A program made the position numbers and the translations under genes. A DNA stretch of 64,000 nucleotides from Exophiala sp. HKRS030 (lineage: Eukaryota > Ascomycota > Eurotiomycetes > Chaetothyriales > Herpotrichiellaceae), in NCBI GenBank assembly GCA_023897205.1, contig JAHWDD010000004.1, positions 3,844,001 to 3,908,000 of the forward strand, written 5' to 3'. Positions 1 through 12,245 of the stretch are shown here, in pieces (position 1 is the first letter of the stretch; every line of letters begins with the position of its first letter). The notes beneath the pieces were generated by a model. The model was given only the letters and a program-made list of their open reading frames with translations, was not told where the DNA came from and ran no database searches.

Positions 1-3000
1 TGATGCAATAATGTGCTCTGTCACGGCAATACATTGACACGGCAAGGTTCCGGTACCGCATATTTGAGTTGATCAAATTTTGTGGGCGTTGCGATTCAGT
101 GGTGAGAAAACCGGATGTCTATGCTTCAGCCAGCACTCCATCGAGCTTATTGCCTATTTGGGTTGGAAGCCTTGAGACCAGACAACCAGTGTCCGGCAAG
201 CTCGCTGACATGGCGAACTCACACCATTGTGACTATCGGGCTGGCCAAGGTCGGGAATGGCGACCAACTGCTCGTACCAGTGACCTCCATGTTCCTGTGT
301 AAGGAAAGAGTGTGACAGGCAGCGTCGACTCCAGCAAACTGTGGCAAAGTCTGCGGCAACATGGACGATTCCAGTTATTCTTGTCAAGCACCGGCGTCTG
401 TTCAATATACACACTGGCTTGGTAATTGCACAGAGTTTGCTACGGCCTTCCTAAAGGCAGCCATCGCCACCAGAATTTTATGGCTTGACACCCAATATGA
501 CCTTCACATCACATCAGGCGCTGCTGCCAAAGGCTTTCGCGTCACTAGTCAAGTCTGGGACTCTCAAGACAGCCGCCATTCTACCTAATTGAGGTATCCA
601 TCCATCCCAAGTGGGCAGGTGTTTAGTTATCATGGACCAACTCAAGCACACACCCATTGTCCTTTTGCGAAAGCCACACAGACTGGAACGCATACTTCGC
701 ATGGCGCATTACAGTTCCTGCGTAAGTAGCAAACATGGGTAGAGGCTTTGAATTCTAGCCGACTGATTACTCCTACTCTCGTTGATCGCCGAGTCATAGC
801 CTCCCACAATCTCCGCGGCGTTCTACCGGCTGACCGAGACGCTTGTTCCAGATGAGCAAAACACCTCGTGCAGCCCTACACAACATGCCAGGAGTTCACC
901 GTGGGTTGTGCGCCTGTAATCGGGGAACATGACAAATGAGCTATACAGCAGATTTTTCGAGACCAGAATTTTAGTTATAGGACGTGCCTCAGCAGCGACT
1001 CGTATCATTTCGTAGTTTACCGTGGGGTTGTTGAGACGAACATTTGTGGTGTAATGACATTCCTCGATGACGCCTTTCTTTCGCTGCCCGATGTACATGC
1101 TCCGAGTCTTCTTGTCACCCACCTCAACTTATTTAGTATCTGGCCGATGCGACAGCCTAACTGTGCATGCATTTGTCGGTGTCATCAACCTCCTCCCCCC
1201 CACCCCGCCTCCCGGAGCAGAACCTCATGTTGATCTTCTAATAATGCATAGAAGCAAAGTCGATGCGACCATGAGATCGAGACGTCGCTTAGGATGACAG
1301 CCAGCTAATACCAACATTTGTATGATGTATCAACATGACTTGCATTATCCCAATATCTTTTGGCTTTATAGTTTGCCCCGCCACCACTGCTCCCTGTTAT
1401 GGAACTGGATCTTCCTTCTGCTCTCGGGGACTTCTCCGGTTCAAGTTGCTCCCTTTTAGAAATTGCTGTGGGCGCATTCGGCGCGCATGTGCGGCCTCTT
1501 GTCAGATAGCACGCATGAACATTGCACAAACGAAGGGTGCTGTAAAGTAAAGACAGTGTCGTGACGCGTCCTGCAGAGTCGCAATAGTATATCGACCATT
1601 GATTGATGCGTGTGCAGCTTCTCCTCACAGGACTGTCAATGTTGGTCGTTTTCAGATCAATTGCGTATTCAAATGGGATCCTTCAAGGTCTCCGTGGCTG
1701 GCGCTATTTGTAAGCACTTGCTGCACGACTCACACCAAGTAGGCGAACAATGACTTACCCTCCAGATGAAACAGCACGTTAGACTGGTAATTTTTGAACA
1801 TTTGCGCAACGAGCTCAACGTTCATGTTCTGTACATTGACTTCCTAGAAAAAGGTTCTCAGTATGCGCCTCCAACTCAAGTGCTCCGGAAGTTTTCCTAC
1901 CTGTAAATTTCGGTTCATCATTGCGACTGCCTCGTTCAGTTTCTCCTAGAGTATTTGTTAACCACCGTTCGTAATGTCGGCTACGGGGACAGACAATATT
2001 CGTGATAATTCGCGAGAGAAGGAGGCTTTGCTGTTGTTCGTGAGGACTTTCCTGCAGCCACATGTTAGCCACTGTACCTTCAGACGATACTTGGATACTT
2101 GCCATGGCGGCTATGTTCTCGTGTTAGCGATACGTATGCGCAAAGCTTCGACGTGACTTGTAACTGGGGTCAATGGACATTTGCGAAAGGTGGTCACCGG
2201 TCGTCACTTGTGAGCGAGCGCGTGCGTGTCCTGCTGCTTTGACAAACACAAGCCGCAGTCACATATTTACATCGACAATTTTGGTTAGTCCCAGATAGTG
2301 ATGAGGTTCAACTATCTATTTCAAGGAGGAAAATTATGCCGCCCTGTTACCGCTAATCGGTCAACCAGTTGTTCATTCGGGCGAGCACATCCATCCTCTA
2401 CTTCATCACTACAGCTTTCAGCGCACCCGTCTACTTCTCCAGACTTGCCGGGCCCTTATTCGATCAAGAAATCGTAAGTATGCTGGAGGTGTGATTCTCC
2501 TCGTACTCGATCTCGTATTCGCCTCAGCTGCCTTGGCGAACCCGTATTTGCACCATGTGAAGGTCTGTGATTGTTCCAGACACGAAAACCTCGCTCCACA
2601 CGGTCAAGCTGGCGACATTTGGCTTCTGGTCTTTTGCGCTATCGAGATGTAAGGCACCTTGAACATACCGATCTGTTCGAGCATATAAGGTTTTCAGCTC
2701 GAGTCCAGGAAATGGCAAAAGCAACAAGTCCATTCTACCAACACGAGATTTTCGGTTCTTAATTCGAGGCTGAAGACTTGTCTAGATCCGCCTCCATCAC
2801 AAGACGCAACCGGAATCAAGTCCACGAATCACACAATTGAACTCAAGCATTACGAGAAGCCCAGGATTGCTTGGGCGAGTTATGGTAGTTTCTAGCGACG
2901 CCTTCCTCCTTTCAAAAGGTAGGTCGTCCCCCTTTCGAGGGCTTTGCATTTCAGAGATGTAATTTCGTCCGTTGAATTCCTACACACTCTGTTCGTTATC

Positions 3001-3056
3001 GAAATAACTTCAAGAAGAGGTTCAAACAATTGTACTGTACGCAAACGCAACTTAAA
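1..3056. other. Gene-free left edge
   Basis: I see no supportable gene here. The open frames are all under about 110 codons, many begin at non-ATG codons, and none gave a recognisable motif or could be joined through good splice sites. The last few hundred bases presumably hold the promoter of the beta-helix gene that starts at 3057. A gene of unknown family with several small exons cannot be excluded. Confidence 0.5.
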
Positions 3057-4160
3057 ATGCCAGAAGTCAAAGGGCGTTGGGTCTATCTATTGGGCCTTGC
3101 GCTCCTGCTTCTTACGCCGCTTCTACATGCAAAAGCTATACCTACCACGCCAGGCTGGAATGACTGGCAGGATGCGTCTTTGCACGTCGCCTCTGGACAG
3201 TCAATCCAAGCTGCCATTGATTCAGCACACCCTGGACAAGCTATCATCGTGGAAGCTGGCACGTACGCAGAACAAGTGACCATCACAACAAGTGGGATCA
3301 AGCTCATTGGCAAGGGGGCCAGCATTGTGCCTCCAGGTTCGCCCGTCCAGAACACATGCTCTGGCTTGGCAGGCCCGGGCACTGAAGCTGGCATCTGTAT
3401 CCAAGGACAAGACATTGTTTTGGCAGATTATGTGCAGGAACACAGAAAAGTGCTCTCTGTAGGTCAAGCTGTTCGTGGAGTCCTGGTCACCGGCTTCGAA
3501 ATCAGTGGCTTCTCTGGCCTGGATATAGCCGTGGTTGGAGGACAAGACTGCAGGGTGGCGAATAACATCCTCTATGATGGTGCTCAATACGGCTGCCTTA
3601 CCGTCGGCTCCGAGAACACGGTGGTCGATACCAACACTGTTGCCGCGACAGCTGATATGTTGTTCATTGGCATCTGCATGGACGACATGTCCAATGTGCG
3701 TACGACCAATAACGATATCAGCAACTATGCCATTGGCCTCTGTGTCCAGACCAATGGTGCTTTCGTCCATGGTAACAGTGTCACGAACAGCTGTATCGGA
3801 GCCTATGTCGATCCCGGCGTGACCGGCGCTCAGGTCATCGACAACCACATCAGTAACGCAAACCCCATTTGTCCCTCGATCCCGGATCTGGGTGTACTTG
3901 GAGTTGCCATGATCGGGGCGTCGAATACACTCGTCAAGCAGAACACAATCGAAGGGCTGACGGCTAACGGTGTCAACGACGCAACGGCTGTGGGCGTGAT
4001 TATAATCGATGACCCAGGCACGGGAACCCCTGCGTCTGGCAACTTGGTCGTTGGTAACGTCTTACGAAACAATGATTTCGACATCTTTGTCAATACGACT
4101 GGTACAAACAACGTGATCGAGGACAATCAATGCTCGACGCCGGCCGAGTTGTGTACCTGA
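3057..4160 (+). CDS. Secreted right-handed beta-helix protein (pectin-lyase-like fold)
   Basis: Single-exon protein of 367 residues. The open frame extends back to a TTG at 3030, but the first ATG is at 3057 and is followed at once by a signal peptide: a short charged start, then the hydrophobic stretch YLLGLALLLL and an Ala-x-Ala cleavage region. After an N-terminal segment (SIQAAIDSAHPGQAIIVEAG) that opens many parallel beta-helix proteins, the chain carries repeated Asn-rich turns such as NNILYDG, NNDISNY, GNSVTNS, DNHISNA and KQNTIEG, typical of the NosD/DUF1565 type of pectin-lyase-like fold. I cannot point to catalytic residues of a known polysaccharide lyase or hydrolase, so activity is unknown. 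Several cysteines fit an extracellular protein. It stands alone next to a gene-free stretch. Confidence 0.8.
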   Translation: MPEVKGRWVYLLGLALLLLTPLLHAKAIPTTPGWNDWQDASLHVASGQSIQAAIDSAHPGQAIIVEAGTYAEQVTITTSGIKLIGKGASIVPPGSPVQNTCSGLAGPGTEAGICIQGQDIVLADYVQEHRKVLSVGQAVRGVLVTGFEISGFSGLDIAVVGGQDCRVANNILYDGAQYGCLTVGSENTVVDTNTVAATADMLFIGICMDDMSNVRTTNNDISNYAIGLCVQTNGAFVHGNSVTNSCIGAYVDPGVTGAQVIDNHISNANPICPSIPDLGVLGVAMIGASNTLVKQNTIEGLTANGVNDATAVGVIIIDDPGTGTPASGNLVVGNVLRNNDFDIFVNTTGTNNVIEDNQCSTPAELCT

Positions 4161-4786
4161 GTCAGAAATTGAAAATTGACAGTCGTGTCATGGTTTGTAA
4201 AACCTTCTGGGTATTACTATTTCAATCAATCATCACTTACGAAGACACCGTCAGTGCTCGTCCGAGTAAGTTTGTTTATCTTGCCGTGAATAAGCGTAAA
4301 TAATGTATGTCCTATGGTGATTCTCTAAGGATATACTGACTACTCGTAGAAGATCACCCTGCGACTGCTAGTTTGGGATAAGGGACATCTACCATCCGTA
4401 CCTGGGACTTGCCGGGACGGTCAGCCTCGGCTATAAATGCGGCCGTAGGGGTAATACTAGTTTAAACACACCAAAGCCGCTCAAGTTGATTACAACCTTT
4501 TCCTTATCGGTTTGAAGGTGTACCACCTTGCCACCGACTCAACGACAGGTTTGCATCCAGTCTTTCGTCCGCCTAGGCGTCAACGGGAACACCTGGAATA
4601 GCTGTGCATCGTCACGAGTAGATAGTTGAGGTATATATAAAAGACCCTCGAGCCCCGAATTGGAGAAGAGGGGTTCGTTGTATCGTAATACCTGAGGTAA
4701 TCGGACGACATCGAGTTGCTTGATATCCAGCCCTTGGGCGATCTGGCATACCCGGTGAAAAAGCAAGTGAGCAACCCAGCAGCAAA
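4161..4786. other. Intergenic, promoter of NmrA-like gene
   Basis: No gene seen. Holds the 3' end of the beta-helix gene and the promoter of the NmrA-like gene, including the TATA-like element listed separately. Confidence 0.6.
4632..4642 (+). promoter_or_regulatory. TATA-like element
   Basis: TATATATAAAA lies about 145 bases before the ATG of the NmrA-like oxidoreductase gene, a plausible distance for a fungal TATA box. This is a motif match only; the transcription start is not known. Confidence 0.4.
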
Positions 4787-5887
4787 ATGTCTCCAGAAAA
4801 TTCGGACGTTTGCAAGAAACTGTTGATGTTTGGAGCGACGGGGTTGATAGGGACATACATTGTTCAGGCGATTGTTCAGAACAAGGCACAGTTTGATCGC
4901 ATAGCCATCTTCACCTCACCATCGACGGTGGAGTCCAAGGCAGATCAGATTGATTCTCTGAAGAAAGAGGGAGTAGAAGTCATCGTTGGCGACATCAACA
5001 ACCCAGACGACGTAGTCAAGGCGTATAAAGGTGTGTGTGCACGTTGTTATGCTTTGTTCGTGAGGGTACATCTGACTTGTGGCAAACCAGACATCGATAC
5101 CGTCATTTCAGCTGTCGGCAGGAACGTGATCGGGCATCAAGTCGAGCTCGTCAAGCTCGCAGATCAAAGTACTTCGGTTAAGAGGTTGTTCCCGTCCGAG
5201 TACGGAACAGACATCGAATACGGACCACAGTCTGCCACTGAGAAGCCGCATCAGCTCAAACTCAAGGTCCGGGCTGCATTGCGAGAATGCAAGAATCTGG
5301 ACCACACCTACGTCGTCACAGGACCGTACGCGGAATTCTTCCTTGCCCACAACGCCAACTTCACCGAAGCTGGAACATTCGACGTCAAGAATAAGACGGC
5401 CAAACTGATTGGTGATGAAAATGTCAAAATCAGCTTCACCACCATGCGCGAGTAAGTATCCCCTCGAGCTCGGCCACTGATGGTGTTTCCCCCCCTTTTT
5501 GTGGTCTGACCATTTGAAAATAGTGTTGGTAAGCTGGTGGTACATGCTCTGCTGAAACCGGAAGCAAGCCGCAACCAGGCGTTGAGGGTGAATTCTTTCA
5601 CCGCCACGAATGCTGATATACTTCACGAGTTTGAGAAGCAGACAGGTGGTCAGCCTTGGGAGGTTTCGTACATTGGCCTGGAGGATTTGAAGAAAAAGGA
5701 GCAGGCAGCGTGGGAGTCAGGAGTTCCATTCGCGACGGCCTTTACTCTAAAGAGGATTTGGGCAGAGGGCGGTACCTTGTATGACAAGCGTGACAACCAT
5801 CTCATTGACGCTGGGAACGATATGGATTCGCTGGAAATAGCCGTAGCCAACGCTGTCAAGGCGCAAACGAGCCCAAGTAAAATGTAG
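4787..5887 (+). CDS. NmrA-like / isoflavone-reductase-like NAD(P)-binding protein
   Basis: Three exons (4787-5030, 5091-5451, 5524-5887) give 322 residues. The N-terminus has the Rossmann nucleotide-binding loop GATGLIG (about residues 16-22), followed by a typical NmrA/PCBER layout: [19 protein letters not shown], and the [10 protein letters not shown] segment. Such proteins are atypical short-chain dehydrogenase relatives that act as reductases of aromatic or phenylpropanoid compounds, or as redox sensors; the substrate cannot be read here. Intron 1 (5031-5090, GTGTGT...CAG) is exactly 60 nt and has no in-frame stop, so the unspliced frame stays open; splicing gives AYKDIDTVIS, which fits the family. 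Intron 2 (5452-5523) joins TTMR to [10 protein letters not shown]. Confidence 0.88.
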
Positions 5888-6296
5888 AAGAGAATCCAGT
5901 GTCGGATGAATCACGAGGAGTGTATACGTTACACCGAAGCATTTTGTTGCTCGGTATGGAACAGCAATTACCAAAGCCGGGCGAGATAGGAATGTCAAGA
6001 TATGTCTGCAACATCATCCATGTTCAATATTGACGGTGATCTCTGTGTGTGACGAAACAGAAGTACATGAGGATTTGTTGTTTCCTGAGATTTGCTTGTA
6101 TTTGTGAAATTCCCAGTCACGGCTTCAACCGTTGCGGAGCCGCGTCTTTGACTGCCACTCACTTCTTCTGTCACTCTCAACAATCTTTGATCTCTACACG
6201 TATTTGCTCGACATCTGTACCATCGGCGAAGCGCTTCGGCATAATTGGATTCCTCATCCCTGTCCTTCCGACCTTCACGTCCTTCTCGCCGCGACA
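5888..6296. other. Intergenic
   Basis: No gene seen. Contains the 3' end of the NmrA-like gene and a pyrimidine-rich tract before the Ies6 start that looks like a fungal core promoter or 5' UTR. Confidence 0.5.
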
Positions 6297-6893
6297 ATGG
6301 CTCCCTCGACACCCCAACCCGCAGATGACTCCCACCAACAACTCCTCGATCAGATGGACATATACTACGCCGCGAAACCATTCCGGAATCAAGCGTGGAA
6401 GCCTAGTGGTCGCAGAAACAAAAACACAAAACAAATGATTTCGGAGTCACAACGAAGAGAGGCTTCTGTTCTCGCAACGCAAAACAACTCGGGCGCATCG
6501 ACGCCTGCTCTCGCGACAGGTGCAACCACAGATGGCGCTGCAACACCTTCATACTCCGGCACTCCCTCCCGGCCGGTAAACATGGCACAAGCGACGCAAA
6601 GTCTCAGTACGTTGGTTCTGGAGAGGAATTTGCAAAAGGCCGCGACGAACGGTTTCGGCGGAGGAATGGGACCACCAGCCGTGACATACACCAACATCGA
6701 GAGCGCACCAAGTTTACATCCTGCAAATCACAAGCACTATTGCGACATCACGGGCCTCCCTTCGAAGTACATCGATCCGAAGACAAAGCTGAGATATTAC
6801 GACAAAGAGATATTTGCCGTCGTGAGAAGTCTGCCACAAGGTGCTCCGGACCAGTATCTGGCTGCAAGAGGTGCCAATGTGGTTTTGAAGTAA
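6297..6893 (+). CDS. IES6: INO80 chromatin-remodelling complex subunit Ies6 (YL1 C-terminal domain)
   Basis: Single exon, 198 residues. The frame is open upstream to a TTG at 6132, but the first ATG at 6297 gives a standard start. The last 60 residues form a YL1 C-terminal domain: HKHYCDITGLPSKYIDP, then KTKLRYYDKEIF, ending in a short tail. In Ies6/INO80C this domain helps the Arp5-Ies6 module contact the nucleosome inside the nuclear INO80 complex. The N-terminus contains KPFRNQAWK, found near the start of Ies6 orthologues, followed by a Thr/Ala/Ser-rich linker. Length fits fungal Ies6 better than the longer SWR1 subunit Vps72, which shares the domain. Confidence 0.9.
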   Translation: MAPSTPQPADDSHQQLLDQMDIYYAAKPFRNQAWKPSGRRNKNTKQMISESQRREASVLATQNNSGASTPALATGATTDGAATPSYSGTPSRPVNMAQATQSLSTLVLERNLQKAATNGFGGGMGPPAVTYTNIESAPSLHPANHKHYCDITGLPSKYIDPKTKLRYYDKEIFAVVRSLPQGAPDQYLAARGANVVLK

Positions 6894-7736
6894 ATGTGGA
6901 ATGATACGAGACATACGAGAAAAGGAAAAACCAACAGCTATATTCTCAGCTATCAAAAGCAGCAGCAGCAGCAGCCCCAGAAGAATAATGTCAGACCAGC
7001 TAAGTCAAGCCCGTTCCACCCACTGGTGTCTTTCAACGACCAGTTCAAGGAAGCGCTCCGGCTTAATTGTGGACTTTAAAATGTTGTTCTTCGCCGATAT
7101 TGACAACACTACCGAATCTTCATGAGGCAAGGAGAATCAGTTACAGCAATGTGAAAGAGCTGCGGTCAAGGCGAGTGCTGGATGAGGATTCTTGTAGAGA
7201 AAGACGATCGACGCCAAAGAGAGGTTTGGCAAGGAAAGGGAGTAGCACCACATCCCAGCGACTTAGTAGGCGAAGCTCACGCGAGCATTCGCGACACGAT
7301 ATTGTGTAAGGGGACTTGGGATGATGAAGGATTGCCAATTCTGCTGGTGTTTCCAGGGCGCGTTTGAATGATCACTAAAAGTACTTCCTAGCTGTCGTTT
7401 TGTGCCGTAATGAGGCCCAGCTTATATCTAGGAAGCTTCATGATCTAGGCCTAAGCGAGACAATGCAAGTCGAAGTCGAGCCCAAGTTCAAGTGTTAGAT
7501 TAGTCGCACATAGAAAGGCGAGAGAATAACAAAGAAAATTACGGAGAACGAGTTCAGTGTTGGATTTTCTGCGCCCCGAATCTTCCTCCGCTGTGGCTCC
7601 AAAAAAGTGTCACCGGCGAGCAACAACGTCCATTTGCGGAGAAACACCATTTCCTGAACGTGCTGCGACTACATTTCCAGGTGAATCTCGACGACGCTGC
7701 TGGGCTGGACATAGCCCATCTACTGCAAAGCTGGAG
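6894..7736. other. Intergenic
   Basis: No gene recognised. Contains an (AGC)6 microsatellite at 6958-6975 just after Ies6, probably in its 3' UTR, and the promoter of the golgin gene. Short open frames at 6901-7367 lack motifs. Confidence 0.5.
6958..6975. repeat. (AGC)6 microsatellite
   Basis: Six uninterrupted AGC units, 65 bases downstream of the Ies6 stop codon and outside any gene I can support. Confidence 0.9.
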
Positions 7737-10700
7737 ATGTTTCAGGTAGGATGATCTTGTCAGGCTAAGTGCGATGTATCTAATCGTTGTTTCCAGCGCC
7801 TTAAAGGCGCAATAGACAGAGGAATCGCCGAAGAACAGGCTCGACAGCGCCAGGTTGCCACCGGCGTCCAACCCACCAGAAACTCCCAGAGACGACGCCC
7901 GCAAGCCCAGAACGGCACTGCTCAGAGATCTGGCTCGAAGCAAAGGAACCCGAACGATGGCCCACCCGAGAAAGGCCCAGATCCTTCACAGTTCGAGGCC
8001 GACTTCACAATCGGAGATGACGAGAGTGCAGAGCCCAGTAGGGTAGGGACCCCGAAGCCGGAGATGCGGAAAGAGGAGGTTCAACAAGCAGAGGGAGAGG
8101 CAGTGGCAGCAGCCACACGCGATGATGAACCGCAGGCGGAGCAAGGGGCTGGAGAGCTGGCGACTGAGCACAGTGAGGGACCACAGCCAGACACAAACGG
8201 CCGGGCACCCAGCCCCTTGCGCCCTCAAGATCTTCCCACTGAGGTGCGTGTCAAACTGCGAAAGCTCGATCGCATGGAGGCAAAGTACACCGAATTGTTG
8301 AAAGCCTATAAGATGGCGCATTCAAGGATTCAAGCAGTCGACTCTTTCGAGGCCTCTTTACGGGAGAATACACCCCTGACAAGTATCAATGATCCCGGCG
8401 CGCTGGTCGAATATCTGAATCAGATCAACTTGAAAAGCGACATGGTACTGGACGAATTGAAACGGGTCACCACTGACCGAGACGAATATAAGAAGAAATT
8501 TCAGGCTTCAGAAAAAGGGACGGCCAAGATGCACACAGAAATCACCGAGTTGAAGACCACTGCCACAGCCGAGTCACATCGACAAGAAGGTTCTACAGAG
8601 TCAGAGAAGCCGGTGCCTATTACTACTCTATCAACGATTGACACTGCATCGTCGAAAGCAAACGCGGAATCGGATCATGGTGCAAAATCGCCTGCGTCGA
8701 CTTCTTCCCGGATTGCAAGTTTCTCCCTCTTCTCGCCCCGCTCGAAAGCTGCATCACCACCACCTAGGGATACGTCGGAAGACATGTTTTCGTACGAGTC
8801 TGAACACTCTAGGTTGGAGTCTGAGTTACAAGACCGCCAAGGGGAGGTAGCAGATCTTAAAAAGCAAGTTACCAATTTGCAGAACGACTTGAAAGTCGCA
8901 CGTGAATCAACAGAGAGCATGGTGCAAAGTTTAGAGACCGCCACCAGAGAACTGCACATCCTCCGGGAAGCCAAAGACAAGTTTGATGAGACCAAATCCG
9001 AATTGCAGAAGAAGCTTGATGAATTCGAGTCTAAGGCTGCATCTGAAACTGGTACGTCAGAGAGTCTACAGGCCGAGATCAATCAACTACAGGCTCAGAA
9101 AGATGAAGCTTCCAGACGAATCGAACAAGTAGAAGCTCAGATTCGCGATCTGGAAACGACAAATGCCGCGCTAAATGAGCAGATCGAGTCGAGTAAGAAA
9201 GATGTCAACATATTGAATGAGAAGCTGGCCCAAAAGGATGCTGTCGTGAAGGATCTTGAAGATACCTTAGCAACATACAAGTCAGCAGAACGACAAGAAG
9301 CATCGCAAAATAAAAATACCAAAGCGGCTGAAAAGAAATTGGCTACCATGCAGGGCATCATGGACTCGCTGCGAAGCCAATTGGGCAATGCCGAGACTAC
9401 CGTTGCTGAATTGAAGTCAGAACTTCAGAAGAATCAAGAAGACTTCTCAAAACGACCGTCGACGAAAGTGTTTGGATTTCTAGATGACAGTTCAAAGTCG
9501 AAACTCGACATGTTGCAAACACGGGAAGATGTGGTTGATTATCTGGCCGAGAATTTCGATCTACAAAAGCCTCCTACCAAGCAGGCTTCTGCAGAGGTGG
9601 CCGCCCCGTCGCCTGCTCCTTCAGAACCCACGACAAATGCATCGAAGAAGAAGAACAAGAAAAAGAAGAAGGGTAAAGCTCAAGCAGCAGTAGGTGAAGA
9701 CGCAGAGCCTGATGTGCCGGTAAAGGTCTCGGAAAATCTCGCGGAAGTGGAGGACAATACGATCGAAAGCCGCAGAGCAGCTCAAATCGAGATCCCTAAG
9801 CTTGAAGAAGAGATTACGAATCTGAAGTCGGAGCTGTCTGCGAAATCGCAAACAATCGAACGTCTTTCTAAGCAGTTGAAGGACCAGGAAACTCTACAAG
9901 AAGAGATTGAAACCTTGCGCGATGATCTGCTGCACCAAGGAGAAGAGCACGTTGAGGCGCGCGACTCCCTGAAAGAAGCACAAAAACACAAGCAAGAGCT
10001 TCAAGAATCTATGGATAAGCTTGAAAAGGAACTCCTCGAGGCTCGTAAAGCGGCTGCAACTGGCGTCGACTCTGAAAAAGCACACAAGGAAATTTCACAA
10101 CAGTTTGATGAGCTCAAGGGTCGATGTTCGAGTTTGGAAAAGGACCTTGCCGCCTCTGAACAACTTGCCGCGGCTCGATTTAAAGACATAACCGATCTGA
10201 AGGATCTGCTTTCGAAGGCCCAGCCAGAGTTGAGGGGCCTGAGGAATGAAGTAGCTGAGCTGCGATCGGTCAAGGATGATCTCAAGAACAAGGCTGGAGA
10301 GCTCAAGAGACTTGAAGCCCGCCATGAAGACATCAAGGCTGAGCTTAAAGGCCTCAGCAAGAGACTTGGTGACAAAGACTCTGAGATCAGGGAGCTGCAA
10401 CAGAAGGTCGAACAGGAGACGAATGGGAGGACTAAACTCGAGAAGGAAATGGAAAAGACAGAAGCTGAACTTCGTTCAGCCGAACATCAGCGCCAGGAAG
10501 CCGCCGCTTTGTCTGATGGCTTGAATAAAGACCTGAGCAAAGCAAAGGAGGAATCGACAACACTCAGGGCGAAACTCCGTGTTCTTGAAGAACAATTATC
10601 AGACCACGGCCGGGAGGTAACAGGACTGAAGGAAGAGCTGTCGTTGAAAACCGCTTTACACTCGTCTGCGCAGTCTCTTGTCCAGTCACTGCGGGATCAG

Positions 10701-11715
10701 ACACACGAGCTGAACATGCAGGCGCGCGAGGCGTCCACTCGGGCAGACAATCTGGAAGAAGAGCTGGCAGAGGCGCAACGGATGCTATCAGAGCGCACGA
10801 GAGAGGGCCAAACCATGCGGATGCTCCTAGACCAAGCAGAGAGCGGCACCGAGTCCAGAATCCGCGAAATGAAGGAACGCATGGACGCGGCCATTGAAGA
10901 ACGTGACCGCGTCGAAGACGAAGCGAGCGTGAGCAGTCGACGCATGATGCGCGAAGTTGAGGACGCCCGAAGCAAAGTCCGAGACGCTCAGCGAGCCCTG
11001 AAGGTCGTGGAGAACGAGAAAGAAGAGCTCGAAATCCGACAGCGAGATTGGAAGAGAAGAATAGACGAGCTTGAACAGACGTCCAATCGTGCATCCAAAG
11101 AAGTCGAAGAGCTCCGCGCCGCCATGACCGGTCTACGCGAAGCCTTGGACGAGAGCGAGAGACAAGTTCGCGAGCTTGACGGACAAAAGCTCGACCTCCG
11201 AAAGATGGTCGACGAGTCTCGGGAACGGGTCGAGAAGCTCACAAAGGCCAACAAGAATCTCACGGAAGAGCTGAAGGCGGCGCAACAACAGACTGGCGGT
11301 GGTGCCAAGGGCCTCCGAGCTTCCAATCGGGTCGGGACGGGCCTCGAATCAGGGGTCCAGAGTTCCAGGACCTCGATCGACTCCTCGAGCGCGAGGTCGC
11401 CGGCTCCCAAGGAGAGAATGCTCTCCACGAGCACGAGTCGAAGCGAGACACCCAGTGGCGGCGGCGGCGGTATGAGCCAGGGGACGGTGGATTATGTCTA
11501 TTTGAAGAATGTATTATTACAATTTTTGGAGCAAAAGGACAAGGGCCATCAGCGACAATTGATACCGGTCTTGGGAATGTTGTTGCATTTTGATCGGTAA
11601 GTTTTTGATTCCCTGTTCTTGGCTGCGAGTGGGTGAAAACGTGTATGACTGACTTTTTGATTCCGTCAACAGAAAGGACGAACAGAAATGGGTTGCAGCG
11701 ATTTCAGCACGATAA
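7737..11715 (+). CDS. IMH1: GRIP-domain golgin (Imh1-like)
   Basis: Three exons (7737-7745, 7797-11596, 11673-11715), 1283 residues. A 9-nt first exon encodes only MFQ and splices to RLKGAIDRGIAEEQARQR, the usual opening of fungal GRIP golgins; exon 2 is in frame with the long open frame starting at 8064. The middle (about residues 165-1190) is almost continuous coiled coil with a Lys-rich patch KKKNKKKKKGK. The C-terminus is a GRIP domain (about 1233-1283): DYVYLKNVLLQFLE, then QLIPVLGMLLHFDR, spliced to KDEQKWVAAI in the last exon. GRIP domains bind Arl1-GTP and place the protein at the trans-Golgi, where it tethers endosome-derived vesicles. Confidence 0.93.
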
Positions 11716-12245
11716 ATTTCTTTTCAACGCTGTCTATGGTCATGGGAGGTTGGCTTGAGTGATGATGCCACATAACGTATGCTAGTGCTAGGCTTGCCAC
11801 TGTGTCAGCTTGAGGGATTGGGATAGATCTTGATTTTCCTTGCAGTCAAATCGTAGAGGGGGGGCAAGGGGTTGTGTCTGATACGAGAGGAAATGAAAAA
11901 GAGGAAAAAAAGAACATTTACGAAATACCAATGTCGTGCGATGTGAACTGAAAGAACCAAATATCAATTTTGACTTGCTGTACTCCGGACTCCTCTATAA
12001 TAAATCTATCCCAAAATCAAATCAAATCAAACCTTACCGCGTGCTACACGCCAGACTCGAGTTCAAGGGCTCACCGACGCTCGGAAATGTCACGACCACA
12101 ACAACGCAGCAGAATGGACAGACTTACCGTAAAACTAGCCGAACATGCAAAGACGACTTGCAGGTCATGTTCAAGCCAGCCCAACGTACGTCGGTGTATT
12201 TGCCTGTTTATCCAATGACCAAGTCGTGGAATTTGGGACCGAAAC
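11716..12245. other. Intergenic between convergent genes
   Basis: Shared 3' flank of the golgin (+) and the GT2 gene (-). An imperfect AATCA-type run lies near 12017-12031. The open frame crossing 11936-12496 is antisense to the GT2 3' end and has no motif. Confidence 0.5.

Noticed and set aside
3030..3056. Upstream start of the beta-helix protein
   Set aside because: The codon at 3030 is TTG; the ATG at 3057 is followed directly by the signal peptide.
3222..3848. 208-codon open frame on the minus strand
   Set aside because: Antisense shadow of the beta-helix gene, without motif.
10564..11094. 176-codon minus-strand frame
   Set aside because: Antisense to the golgin coiled coil.
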